Positions 1-6,579 of a stretch of 10,410 nucleotides of DNA are shown here, piece after piece; position 1 is the stretch's first letter, and each line of letters starts with the position of its first letter. The translations under genes were made by a program, and so were the position numbers. Source of the DNA: Deltaproteobacteria bacterium (GTDB lineage Bacteria; Desulfobacterota; JAFDIG01). Where the stretch lies: assembly GCA_019308145.1 (NCBI GenBank), contig JAFDIG010000117.1, forward strand, positions 1 through 10,410. The letters run 5' to 3'. The notes under the pieces were generated by a model. It was not told the origin of the DNA. It was given only the letters and a program-made list of their open reading frames with translations, and made no database searches.

Positions 1-271
1 CTTATTATAATTATAACAATTTTTTTCTCATCTTCAACCTTATTTTTTAGAAATTTAGATTCTACTTTTAGATAAAATACTATTTTATTTTTATTATTGC
101 GATTGTAGGATTTTGTGATACAATATATAAAAATATAAAAAACTGATTTATTAGAACTTTTTAACTAAATTTAAACATATAATTAGTCTTTGTTGCGTGT
201 TGAAAAAGGAATTAATCGAGTTTAGATTAGCGAAGCTATCCTAAAAAACAATATGATAAGGAGGTGCTAAA
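1..271. other. AT-rich non-coding upstream region
   Basis: No coding sequence is supportable here on either strand. It contains an AT-only palindrome with 8-nt arms around one base at 72-88, a small inverted repeat ATTGTA/TACAAT at 102-107 and 119-124, and a perfect TATAAT at 178-183 without a convincing -35 box. It probably holds the promoter of the octaheme cytochrome gene, but the base composition makes promoter matching weak. Confidence 0.5.
221..245 (+). promoter_or_regulatory. imperfect inverted repeat before the octaheme cytochrome gene
   Basis: TTTAGATTAGC (221-231) and GCTATCCTAAA (235-245) form 11-nt arms with two central mismatches around a GAA loop. The repeat ends 12 nt before the AAGGAGGTG ribosome binding site at 258-266. 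It could be an operator dyad or a 5'-UTR hairpin affecting mRNA stability or translation. The sequence does not tell these apart, and no known regulator motif is recognised. Confidence 0.35.
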
Positions 272-1519
272 ATGGCTAAAAAATTTGCATTATATTTATT
301 ATTTTTATCTTTAGCTTTTCTATTTTCATTTACTAATTATGCAATTTCAAAGCCATCAACATGTGAAAATTGTCATGCAAAAATAACCCCAAAACTTGTT
401 AAAGACTTCAACAGAGGAGAAATGGCTCAAATATTGACATGCAAATCATGTCATGGCAGTCAGCATAAAAGTACAGATGATGTAGACAAAGCCGAACTCC
501 CCACTATAAATACATGTAAGAAATGCCATAGTGAACAGGCTAAACAGTATTTAAGTGGCAAGCATGCGTTAGGATTAATTGCACTTAATGCTATGCCATA
601 TACTCATATGCAGCCTAAAAGTTTTATAGAAGGTCAAAAGGGGTGTGGAGGATGCCATACCCTGGGTTTAGTAGATAAAAAAGCAAGAGAGACCGAAGGG
701 CGAAAATATTATCGATATGGAATGGATTGTCAGAACTGTCATACACGACATGCATTTTCAAAAGCTGAAGCATTAGAACCAGAGGCATGTATGACATGTC
801 ATATGGGCTTTGACCATGCTCAGTGGGAGATGTGGTCTGGTTCTAAACATGGGGTTATCTATTTAATTAATCGTATAATCAATCCTAAAAATAAGTACCG
901 AGCTCCTAAATGTCAAACATGCCATATGCCTAATGGTAACCATCGTGTGTTTACTGCTTGGGGATTTCTTGCTGTTAGACTGCCTGAGGATGATAAAGAA
1001 TGGATGGGATATCGTACCACCATTCTAAAAGGTTTGGGGGTATTAGATCCAAATGGCAAACCAACCGCTCGCCTTGATGTTGTTAAGGCAGGAAAGGTAG
1101 CAAGATTAACCAAAGAGGAATTCACGGCAGAGCGAAAGCGAGTTACTGATGTTTGTAAACAGTGCCATACTCCAAACTTTGTTAAAGAAAACATGAAAAA
1201 TGCTGATCTAATGGTAAAAGAGGCAGACAAGCTATTTGCTGAGGCAATAGAAATCGTTGCGGGTCTTTATAAGGATGGTATCATCAAAAAACGTGCAAAT
1301 TATCCAGCATATCCAGATCTTTTAACATTTTATGATGTAAATACCAAGATTGAAGAGATTCTTTATGAAATGTTTATGGATCATCGGATGAAGACATTTC
1401 AAGGTGCTTTTCATATAAATTATGATTATTCAACATGGTATGGTTTTGCAAAGTTGAAAAAGGATTTAGTAGAAATCAGGGAGTTGGCAAAAAAGATGAG
1501 GGCTGAAGCCAAAAAATAA
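272..1519 (+). CDS. octaheme c-type cytochrome, hydroxylamine oxidoreductase (HAO)-like
   Basis: This 415-residue protein has an N-terminal signal peptide (hydrophobic residues 5-24) and is probably periplasmic. It carries exactly eight CxxCH heme c sites, with first Cys at residues 31, 57, 82, 125, 153, 173, 214 and 295. That number, the spacing and the MGFDHxQWEMWSxSKHG-like stretch after the sixth site (residues 178-194) match the HAO-like octaheme family. In that family the fourth heme (here 125-129) is the catalytic one. Members either oxidise hydroxylamine/hydrazine, using a heme-tyrosine crosslink, or run reductively (nitrite or hydroxylamine to ammonia) without it. Tyr384, Tyr386 and Tyr390 lie in the C-terminal region where the crosslinking Tyr occurs, but I cannot assign it without alignment. 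In a probable anaerobe a reductive role is more likely (inference). The start is set by AAGGAGGTG 5 nt upstream. No NapC/CycX-type quinol partner gene lies within the window. Confidence 0.9.
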   Translation: MAKKFALYLLFLSLAFLFSFTNYAISKPSTCENCHAKITPKLVKDFNRGEMAQILTCKSCHGSQHKSTDDVDKAELPTINTCKKCHSEQAKQYLSGKHALGLIALNAMPYTHMQPKSFIEGQKGCGGCHTLGLVDKKARETEGRKYYRYGMDCQNCHTRHAFSKAEALEPEACMTCHMGFDHAQWEMWSGSKHGVIYLINRIINPKNKYRAPKCQTCHMPNGNHRVFTAWGFLAVRLPEDDKEWMGYRTTILKGLGVLDPNGKPTARLDVVKAGKVARLTKEEFTAERKRVTDVCKQCHTPNFVKENMKNADLMVKEADKLFAEAIEIVAGLYKDGIIKKRANYPAYPDLLTFYDVNTKIEEILYEMFMDHRMKTFQGAFHINYDYSTWYGFAKLKKDLVEIRELAKKMRAEAKK

Positions 1520-1553
1520 ATAAATTCCTTAAAATCTTTAAAAGTTATAAGAG

Positions 1554-1592
1554 GCCTAACATTATATTAAGGATGTTAGGCTTTAATTTTTT
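1554..1592 (+). terminator. Rho-independent terminator of the octaheme cytochrome gene
   Basis: GCCTAACAT (1554-1562) pairs perfectly with ATGTTAGGC (1573-1581) around a 10-nt loop, followed by a T-rich tail, TTTAATTTTTT. It sits 35 nt after the TAA stop. The opposite strand lacks a comparable T-tract, so it serves mainly the + strand gene. Confidence 0.8.
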
Positions 1593-1671
1593 GATTCTAA
1601 AAAATTAAACTCTATATTTCCCTTTATTCCTTTTAGATGGATAAATTCTAATCATCTTTTTTAATACGCTT

Positions 1672-2655
1672 TTATGGGATGAATTTTATTGGAAAGTCGA
1701 ATCGCCATACACTTATACAGAAGATGATCAAAAAGATTATTATAAGATTTATATATGCCATTACAACAAAAACCTTTCTTACAGGGATAAGCTTTTTTTT
1801 AACCTCTCCTTTTTGTTGTAGAAGTTTGGAAATAAACTTTACCTTTTCAAGGACTTCTTCACCATGAGGAGCATCCTTAAGAGATTCTGTTAAATCAGAA
1901 CCTGCGGTATGCCTGCCAAAATGCCTCCCATCCTTCCATTTAGGGCTATCACTAACATCATACACTTTATTTTTATAAACAAAATAGGCTAAGTTTCCTC
2001 CTAAACCATCAAAATTACTTAAATTATCAATAGTTATCTCTTTTGGCGATCCTACTAAATCTTTGTAAATACGTGTCTCTTTTTGCATCTTGTGGTGTAT
2101 TATAGTAATCGCTGTGATACCAATCATTATCATAATAATAAATAAAATAATCTTTATAAAAAGCATAAAACCAAATGTATTATTAAAAAACTGATTAAAT
2201 TTATCGATCCTCATCCATGTTAAAAATGAACCAGTTAAAGCAAGAATAATCATACATGTAACACCTAAAATTCTTTCTGCACGTGGGATTCCTCCTTTAA
2301 TTTCTGTAGGCTTTATAAATATATGAATATAAAATATAGCTCCAAAGAAGATAATCGCAGCAAGTAGATGTATATACCCAATAATAAACCTCAAGGCTTT
2401 ATAAAATGGGCTTTTTAGTAACTTAACCTTTTTAATAACTCTTTCAGGGATTGGATATTGGTAGCCATTTCGAATATAGGCATAACCTGTAGTATTTAAA
2501 GTGCCACCAATACTTTCTTGATGGCAGTATAAACAGGTTTCGCCAGTTTTTTCTGCATAATCTTCGGTTGCATGTGCTATAAAATTTGCTGAAAAGAATA
2601 AAACAAAGAAAATAAATATTATTAAAATAATTTTAAGATATTTTTTTATTTTCAT
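1672..2655 (-). CDS. membrane cytochrome with c-type heme site and cytochrome b5-like domain
   Basis: This 327-residue protein starts with a signal/anchor helix (residues 6-27). A single CLYCH heme c site follows at 41-45. Membrane helices lie at about 88-112, 128-148, 162-187 and 294-316, with membrane histidines at 96, 111, 187 and 188. Between helices three and four (about 211-280) is a cytochrome b5-like heme domain, with YDVS, W240, the GRHFGRHTAGSDLT segment and DAPHG. His245 or His249 and His264 are candidate heme b ligands. With a periplasmic N-terminal heme c, the b5 domain would be cytoplasmic by helix counting. The likely role is moving electrons across or within the inner membrane, possibly between quinone and c-type cytochromes; the partner is unknown. 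It converges on the octaheme cytochrome gene, so the two are not co-transcribed. GGAGG lies 13 nt upstream of the ATG and AGAG lies closer, so initiation signals are ordinary to weak. Confidence 0.8.
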   Translation of the reverse strand: MKIKKYLKIILIIFIFFVLFFSANFIAHATEDYAEKTGETCLYCHQESIGGTLNTTGYAYIRNGYQYPIPERVIKKVKLLKSPFYKALRFIIGYIHLLAAIIFFGAIFYIHIFIKPTEIKGGIPRAERILGVTCMIILALTGSFLTWMRIDKFNQFFNNTFGFMLFIKIILFIIMIMIGITAITIIHHKMQKETRIYKDLVGSPKEITIDNLSNFDGLGGNLAYFVYKNKVYDVSDSPKWKDGRHFGRHTAGSDLTESLKDAPHGEEVLEKVKFISKLLQQKGEVKKKLIPVRKVFVVMAYINLIIIFLIIFCISVWRFDFPIKFIP

Positions 2656-2814
2656 TTTTTCTCTATACCCTCCACCTTTTTGAAAAACAAAGAGATCTTT
2701 AAAGGCTAAATCTTTTTATTTTGCTTAACTCAATAAAATATTTAAAATTTATATAGAATAGGATAAATAATTTATTATATTATAACCATCTCTTTTTTAT
2801 TTCAAGATAAAAAC

Positions 2815-2826
2815 AGGGGAACCCCT
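2815..2826. promoter_or_regulatory. GC-rich dyad AGGGG-AA-CCCCT
   Basis: A compact dyad with 5-nt arms and an AA centre stands out in otherwise strongly AT-rich intergenic DNA (2656-2889) between the membrane cytochrome (-) and the selenoprotein/Mo-enzyme genes (+). It lies 13 nt upstream of a candidate -35 box, which would suit an operator or activator site. No T-tract follows directly, so it is not a typical terminator. The binding protein is unknown. Confidence 0.35.
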
Positions 2827-2839
2827 CCTTAAAATATGC

Positions 2840-2869
2840 TTGATTTTTTCTTTTAATGAAATGTAATAT
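2840..2869 (+). promoter_or_regulatory. candidate sigma70-type promoter for the selenoprotein/Mo-enzyme operon
   Basis: TTGATT (2840-2845) and TAATAT (2864-2869, preceded by TG) are 18 nt apart. A start near 2876 would leave a leader of about 14 nt before the ATG at 2890. AT-rich DNA makes chance matches common, so this is only moderately supported. Confidence 0.4.
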
Positions 2870-2889
2870 AAAAACAAAAAGGGAAAAAT

Positions 2890-3045
2890 ATGAAAATTAT
2901 TTTAGGAATTATCATAGGTGCTTTTATAGGTTTTCTGCTTTTTCTTGTTTCGCCATACGTTGGAGTTGGATGAACACTTCTTTGTCATCCCTATATTGCT
3001 ATAATCTTAGGTGCAATTATAGGAGGAATGATAGCTTTAGGTTAA
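2890..3045 (+). CDS. small two-helix membrane selenoprotein (in-frame UGA, DUF6132-like)
   Basis: ATG at 2890 opens a frame of 51 residues ending in TAA at 3043-3045, interrupted only by TGA at 2971-2973 (codon 28). Residues 1-27 form a Gly-rich hydrophobic helix (MKIILGIIIGAFIGF...). After the UGA the frame continues sensibly as TLLCHPYI and a second Gly-rich helix (AIILGAIIGGMIALG). The UGA plus Cys32 gives a U-x3-C redox motif. From memory, small DUF6132-type membrane proteins share this layout (helix, CPITSNPY-like loop, helix). Anchoring on the shared Pro-Tyr, U28 falls on their conserved Cys, as expected of a Sec/Cys pair. A SECIS-like hairpin follows at 2990-3023. A weak GGGA (2881-2884) precedes the ATG. 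The Mo-enzyme start is 19 nt downstream, so co-transcription is likely. Biochemical function is unknown; a membrane thiol/selenol redox role is inference. The alternative is a Cys codon mutated to TGA, or a sequencing error. Confidence 0.75.
2990..3023 (+). promoter_or_regulatory. SECIS-like hairpin downstream of the in-frame UGA
   Basis: CCTATATTGC (2990-2999) pairs with GCAATTATAGG (3013-3023) as ten base pairs with a single bulged U (3018), closing a 13-nt loop that contains GGU (3010-3012). The stem starts 16 nt after the UGA and the loop starts 27 nt after it. Bacterial SECIS elements lie within the coding region immediately 3' of the UGA, with an apical loop roughly 16-37 nt away, so the geometry fits. 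The bulged U is on the 3' side, unlike the classical fdhF element. An alternative fold, CTATAAT/ATTATAG (2999-3005/3016-3022), is also possible. Confidence 0.55.
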
Positions 3046-3064
3046 GGCACAAAATGAATAAAAT

Positions 3065-5164
3065 ATGAAAAAAGAGAATAATTTTATTAAAACATTATGC
3101 GGTATATGCCCAGCAGGATGTGGTGTAGAAGTTCTTGTTGAAGATGGTAGGGTCAAAAAGATTCGGCCAGATAGAGACCACCCCTTTGGAATATTATGCC
3201 CAAGAGGAGCTGCTGCTAACGAGATTGTCCATTCACCAGATCGTCTCCTTTATCCAATGAAAAGAGAAGGGGTAAAAGGCGAAGCTAAGTTTAAACGTAT
3301 ATCATGGGATATGGCATTAGATGAGATTACTACTCGCATCAAAGATATTGTCAAAAGGTTCGGGGCTGAATCTCTTGCTTTCTACACTGGAAGAGGTGGA
3401 TTTGATCAATCACTTTTAGATATGACAACACCTGGTGGTTATGACCCTATTGCCTGTAATCTTTTTTTCCCCTTGGGATCTCCTAATGCTGCAAGTTGCA
3501 CTTCTATATGTTATGACTCACATGCAGTATTAGCGCCTCTTACCACCTTTGGAAGAAGTGGGGAAAGCATAAAACCTGATATAGAAAATAGTGATACTAT
3601 CTTTGTCTGGGGAACAAACCCTGCTAAAGAAAAAGGAGCATATCTGATAGTTATTGATCCACAAAAAAATTACACTGCAAGAAAAGCAGATGAATGGATT
3701 CCAATTAGGCCTGGCACTGATGGAGCCCTTGCTTTATCAATGATAAATTATATTATTGAAAAAGATCTAATAGATAGAGAATTTGTTGAAAAGTGGACAA
3801 TAGGTTTTTATGAGCTCAAAGAATATGTAAAAGGTTTTAGCCCCAAAAAGATAGAATCGATCTGTTGGGTGCCAGCTGATAAAATTATTAAATTGGCAGA
3901 GAGGATAGCAAGAAGAAAAGCTACATTTCTAACAAATACAGGATTGGAATATTCCAACTGTGGGGTTCAGGCTATAAGAGCTCTCTTTATTCTTTTTTCA
4001 ATTGCAGGTAACCTCGATGTCAAAGGTGGCCTTCTATTTAATATGCCAAGAGGATATCCAGTAAACAGAAATATCCTCCCCATGCCAAAAGGAAAGGACC
4101 CTATTGGTGCAGACAAATATCCTCTTTATGTAAAGATTAACCGCTCTGCTCAATTTATGGAGATGCCCCGCGCAATCTTAGAAGGGAAACCATATCAAGT
4201 AAAAGGCCTCATCGTATTAGGGTCTTCAATTCTTACCTCTTACCCTCAACCAGCTATATGGAGAAATGCTTTAAAATCCCTTGATCTGCTTGTTGTTATT
4301 GACCGTTTTTTTACAGCTGACTCCTTTTTTGCAGATTATATCCTCCCTGGGACAACAGGCTTTGAGATAGATTCATACAGGATTAATTTAGATTATAATT
4401 ATATAGAGCTTAAACCAAAGGTAGTTGAACCTGTAGGGGAGGCAAGAAACGAATATATTATTTTAGCTCAAATAGCTAAAAAATTAGGATATGGTGATAA
4501 ATTCCCTCAAACCGAAGAAGAGATGTTAAATTTTGTTTTTAATAATGCAAAGGTTTCTCTAAAGGAATTAAAAGATAAAAATGGCCCTTGTTTTATGCAA
4601 AAAAAAGAGATGGTTTATAAAAAGTATGAAAAAGGACTTTTAAGAAGGGATAGAAAAATAGGATTTCCTACCCCTTCATCTAAGGTAGAAATAACCTCAT
4701 CTATGCTAAAAGAATATGGGTATGACCCATTGCCAGTTTATGTTGAACCAAAAGAGGGGCCTATTGCTAACCCAGATTTGGCAAAAAGATTTCCCCTTGT
4801 TTTAACTACTGGTGCAAGGATACAATCGACTTTTAGAAGCCAGCATTTAAATATCCCTAAGTTGATAAAAGCACAAAAAAAACCTAATATCCTAATACAT
4901 CCAGAAGATGCTAAAAAAAGAGGGATAAAAGATGGTGATAAGGTAAAACTTAAAACCTTAAGAGGAGAAGTTACTTTTTTTGCGAAAGTAACTGATAGGA
5001 TTGCCAAAGGTGTAATTGAGGCAAATATGGGCGGAGGAGGACCTCTGTCGCCTTTAGAATGGCAAAAGGCAAATATAAATCTTCTTACCGATTTTTATAA
5101 TATAGATCCTATCTCTGGCTTTCCTGTCTTCAAAGCACTCTTATGTGAGGTTGAAAAGGATTAG
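3065..5164 (+). CDS. molybdopterin oxidoreductase, cytoplasmic type, catalytic subunit
   Basis: This 699-residue protein belongs to the DMSO-reductase/formate dehydrogenase superfamily. An N-terminal [4Fe-4S] motif has Cys12, Cys15, Cys19 and Cys45 (LCPRG). The molybdopterin domain follows, with Cys149 in SICYDSH the probable Mo/W ligand. Dinucleotide-binding motifs include VWGTNP (181-186) and YLIVIDPQ (193-200). A C-terminal dinucleotide-binding domain begins near residue 575 (LVLTTGAR). No Tat signal precedes the cluster motif, so it is probably cytoplasmic. It resembles stand-alone members near the thiosulfate/polysulfide reductase branch, but the substrate cannot be deduced. No iron-sulfur or membrane-anchor subunit gene is adjacent. 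The small selenoprotein gene lies just upstream. Between NP (186) and GA (191) only four residues remain where relatives I recall have about 17, so a short segment may be missing. The start codon overlaps the TGA of a spurious four-codon ATG frame at 3054; a good Shine-Dalgarno is absent. Confidence 0.88.
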   Translation: MKKENNFIKTLCGICPAGCGVEVLVEDGRVKKIRPDRDHPFGILCPRGAAANEIVHSPDRLLYPMKREGVKGEAKFKRISWDMALDEITTRIKDIVKRFGAESLAFYTGRGGFDQSLLDMTTPGGYDPIACNLFFPLGSPNAASCTSICYDSHAVLAPLTTFGRSGESIKPDIENSDTIFVWGTNPAKEKGAYLIVIDPQKNYTARKADEWIPIRPGTDGALALSMINYIIEKDLIDREFVEKWTIGFYELKEYVKGFSPKKIESICWVPADKIIKLAERIARRKATFLTNTGLEYSNCGVQAIRALFILFSIAGNLDVKGGLLFNMPRGYPVNRNILPMPKGKDPIGADKYPLYVKINRSAQFMEMPRAILEGKPYQVKGLIVLGSSILTSYPQPAIWRNALKSLDLLVVIDRFFTADSFFADYILPGTTGFEIDSYRINLDYNYIELKPKVVEPVGEARNEYIILAQIAKKLGYGDKFPQTEEEMLNFVFNNAKVSLKELKDKNGPCFMQKKEMVYKKYEKGLLRRDRKIGFPTPSSKVEITSSMLKEYGYDPLPVYVEPKEGPIANPDLAKRFPLVLTTGARIQSTFRSQHLNIPKLIKAQKKPNILIHPEDAKKRGIKDGDKVKLKTLRGEVTFFAKVTDRIAKGVIEANMGGGGPLSPLEWQKANINLLTDFYNIDPISGFPVFKALLCEVEKD

Positions 5165-5211
5165 GATACTTTTTAATTTTATTTAAATTTTTTAAATGAT
5201 ATCTTTTGGCA

Positions 5212-5239
5212 TTGACAAAACCTTTTTATTAAGGATAAT
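5212..5239 (+). promoter_or_regulatory. sigma70-type promoter for the bamD-lptA fusion gene
   Basis: A perfect TTGACA (5212-5217) and GATAAT (5234-5239, five of six consensus bases) are separated by 16 nt. A start near 5246 gives a leader of about 40 nt before the ATG at 5286. This is one of the two best promoter matches in the window and separates the housekeeping genes from the upstream Mo-enzyme gene. Confidence 0.65.
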
Positions 5240-5285
5240 AATATCTATATAGATTTATCAAAAAATCCATTAAATGGAGTATAAG

Positions 5286-6566
5286 ATGAGATCAAGGATT
5301 ACTATATTATCTTTATTTCTTATTATATTCATTTTGCTTCAAGGATGTTCTTTTACCCTTTTTTCAAAAAAGAAAAAAGAGAGACTCCCTATCACAGAAT
5401 ATTATCAAGAGGGCCTTGCTCTCTTTAAAAAAGGAAAATATAAAAAATCACGTGATATATTTCGCTCTATAAGAGAGGATTACCCTTTTAATAAAAAGAT
5501 TACACCTATGGCAGACCTTAGATATGCTGATTCCCTCTTTTACTCATATGATTATCAGTCTGCTCTGATATGGTATAAAGCTTATAAAAAACTTTATCCT
5601 GCCTCTCCTTTTATTCCTTATGTCTTATACCAGACTGGGCTTTGTTATTATAACATGATGAGGCCACCTGATAGGGATCAAACATATACAAAAAATGCAA
5701 TCAAAACATTTAAAGAACTTATCAAAGAGTATCCAAATACACCTTTTGCGAATGCGGTTGGCAACAGAATTGAAAAATGTAGAGAAAATCTTGCTGAACA
5801 TGAGTTTTATGTTGGTAAATTCTATTTTAAGAAGAAAAAATATATCGGTTCTTTAAGAAGATTTAAAAAGGTTTTAAAAGATTACCCAGGATCAAAAATT
5901 GAGGACAAAACCCTCTATTTTTTAGCTTTTTCTTATCACAAATTAAAAAAACCTCAAAAAGCATTAAAGACTTTAGCAAGGCTAATAAATAATTACCCTA
6001 ACTCAAAATATCAAAAAAAGGCAAAAGAACTTTTAATAAAGATAAAATCAGAAAAACCTATCAAAAAAGAGTTGATAAAAAGTTATTTGCCTTTAAAAAG
6101 TTTAAAAAAAACGAAAAAGGCAAACCTAAAAAAGGGAATTCTTCCTTTTGAACCCCTCACAGGGGATAATCCAATAGATATAAGTGCTGACACACTTGAA
6201 GGAGGTAGCAAAAAGAATGTTGTCATATTTAAAGGTAATGTAATAACAAAGTGTAAAGATCTTGTGATTAGATCCGATTATTTAACCATTAAAAAAGCAA
6301 AAGGAGGAAAAGGGGTTAGTTTTGCAAAAGCTTATGGAGATGTTATTATTACTCAGAATAATCGGAAAGGGAAAGCTGATATACTCATTTATGATGCTAA
6401 TGAAAAAAAGATCGTTATGCAAGGCAATCCAAAACTCACCTCTAATGAAGGTATTATCACAGGTGATTCCATCCAATTCCTTATAGATAAAAAAATCCTT
6501 ATCATTAATGGGAATAATAACATAAGAGCAAAAGCTTACGTTTCTGGCAAAGTACCTCTCTTTTAA
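5286..6566 (+). CDS. BamD-LptA fusion lipoprotein (outer membrane assembly)
   Basis: Using ATG 5286 (426 aa), the N-terminus is a lipoprotein signal with lipobox LQGC and Cys21. Residues about 33-250 are the TPR array of BamD/ComL, with family hallmarks such as RDQTYTKNAIKTFKELI, the CRENLAEHEFYVGKFYFKK segment and repeated YP turns. BamD is the outer-membrane lipoprotein that works with BamA in beta-barrel insertion. A Lys-rich linker (about 253-290) leads to a beta-rich LptA/OstA-like domain (about 295-420: PIDISADTLEG, FKGNV, LTSNEG, ITGDSIQF). In the Lpt system that domain forms the periplasmic bridge carrying lipopolysaccharide. The fusion is unusual and would tether an LptA-like module to the outer membrane (inference). 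An ATG at 5274 is in frame, but its own codons contain GGAG (5276-5279), six nt from ATG 5286, which favours the later start. rimO follows 13 nt after the stop, so the two are probably co-transcribed. Confidence 0.88.
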   Translation: MRSRITILSLFLIIFILLQGCSFTLFSKKKKERLPITEYYQEGLALFKKGKYKKSRDIFRSIREDYPFNKKITPMADLRYADSLFYSYDYQSALIWYKAYKKLYPASPFIPYVLYQTGLCYYNMMRPPDRDQTYTKNAIKTFKELIKEYPNTPFANAVGNRIEKCRENLAEHEFYVGKFYFKKKKYIGSLRRFKKVLKDYPGSKIEDKTLYFLAFSYHKLKKPQKALKTLARLINNYPNSKYQKKAKELLIKIKSEKPIKKELIKSYLPLKSLKKTKKANLKKGILPFEPLTGDNPIDISADTLEGGSKKNVVIFKGNVITKCKDLVIRSDYLTIKKAKGGKGVSFAKAYGDVIITQNNRKGKADILIYDANEKKIVMQGNPKLTSNEGIITGDSIQFLIDKKILIINGNNNIRAKAYVSGKVPLF

Positions 6567-6579
6567 AATTTAATAAATC

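Noticed and set aside
72..88. AT-only palindrome ATAAAATA-C-TATTTTAT followed by T-rich DNA
   Set aside because: It could be a terminator of an upstream gene, but the stem has no G-C pairs and such palindromes are expected by chance at this base composition.
913..1230. 105-residue minus-strand frame inside the octaheme cytochrome gene
   Set aside because: It is antisense to an unambiguous heme protein with conserved CxxCH sites.
2971..2973. UGA read as tryptophan through an alternative genetic code
   Set aside because: TGG is used throughout for Trp, and no other genuine gene contains an in-frame TGA, so a wholesale code change is not supported.
2856..3068. 70-residue + strand reading frame overlapping the small UGA gene
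   Set aside because: Its composition is rich in Arg, Cys, Tyr and Asn with no coherent domain or helix. The alternative frame from 2890 with UGA at 2971 gives a far more protein-like two-helix product, so this is a shadow frame.
5205..5225. Sigma54-like TGGCA element upstream of the bamD-lptA fusion
   Set aside because: TGGCA is present, but the required downstream TTGC at the -12 position is not, while a near-consensus sigma70 promoter overlaps it.
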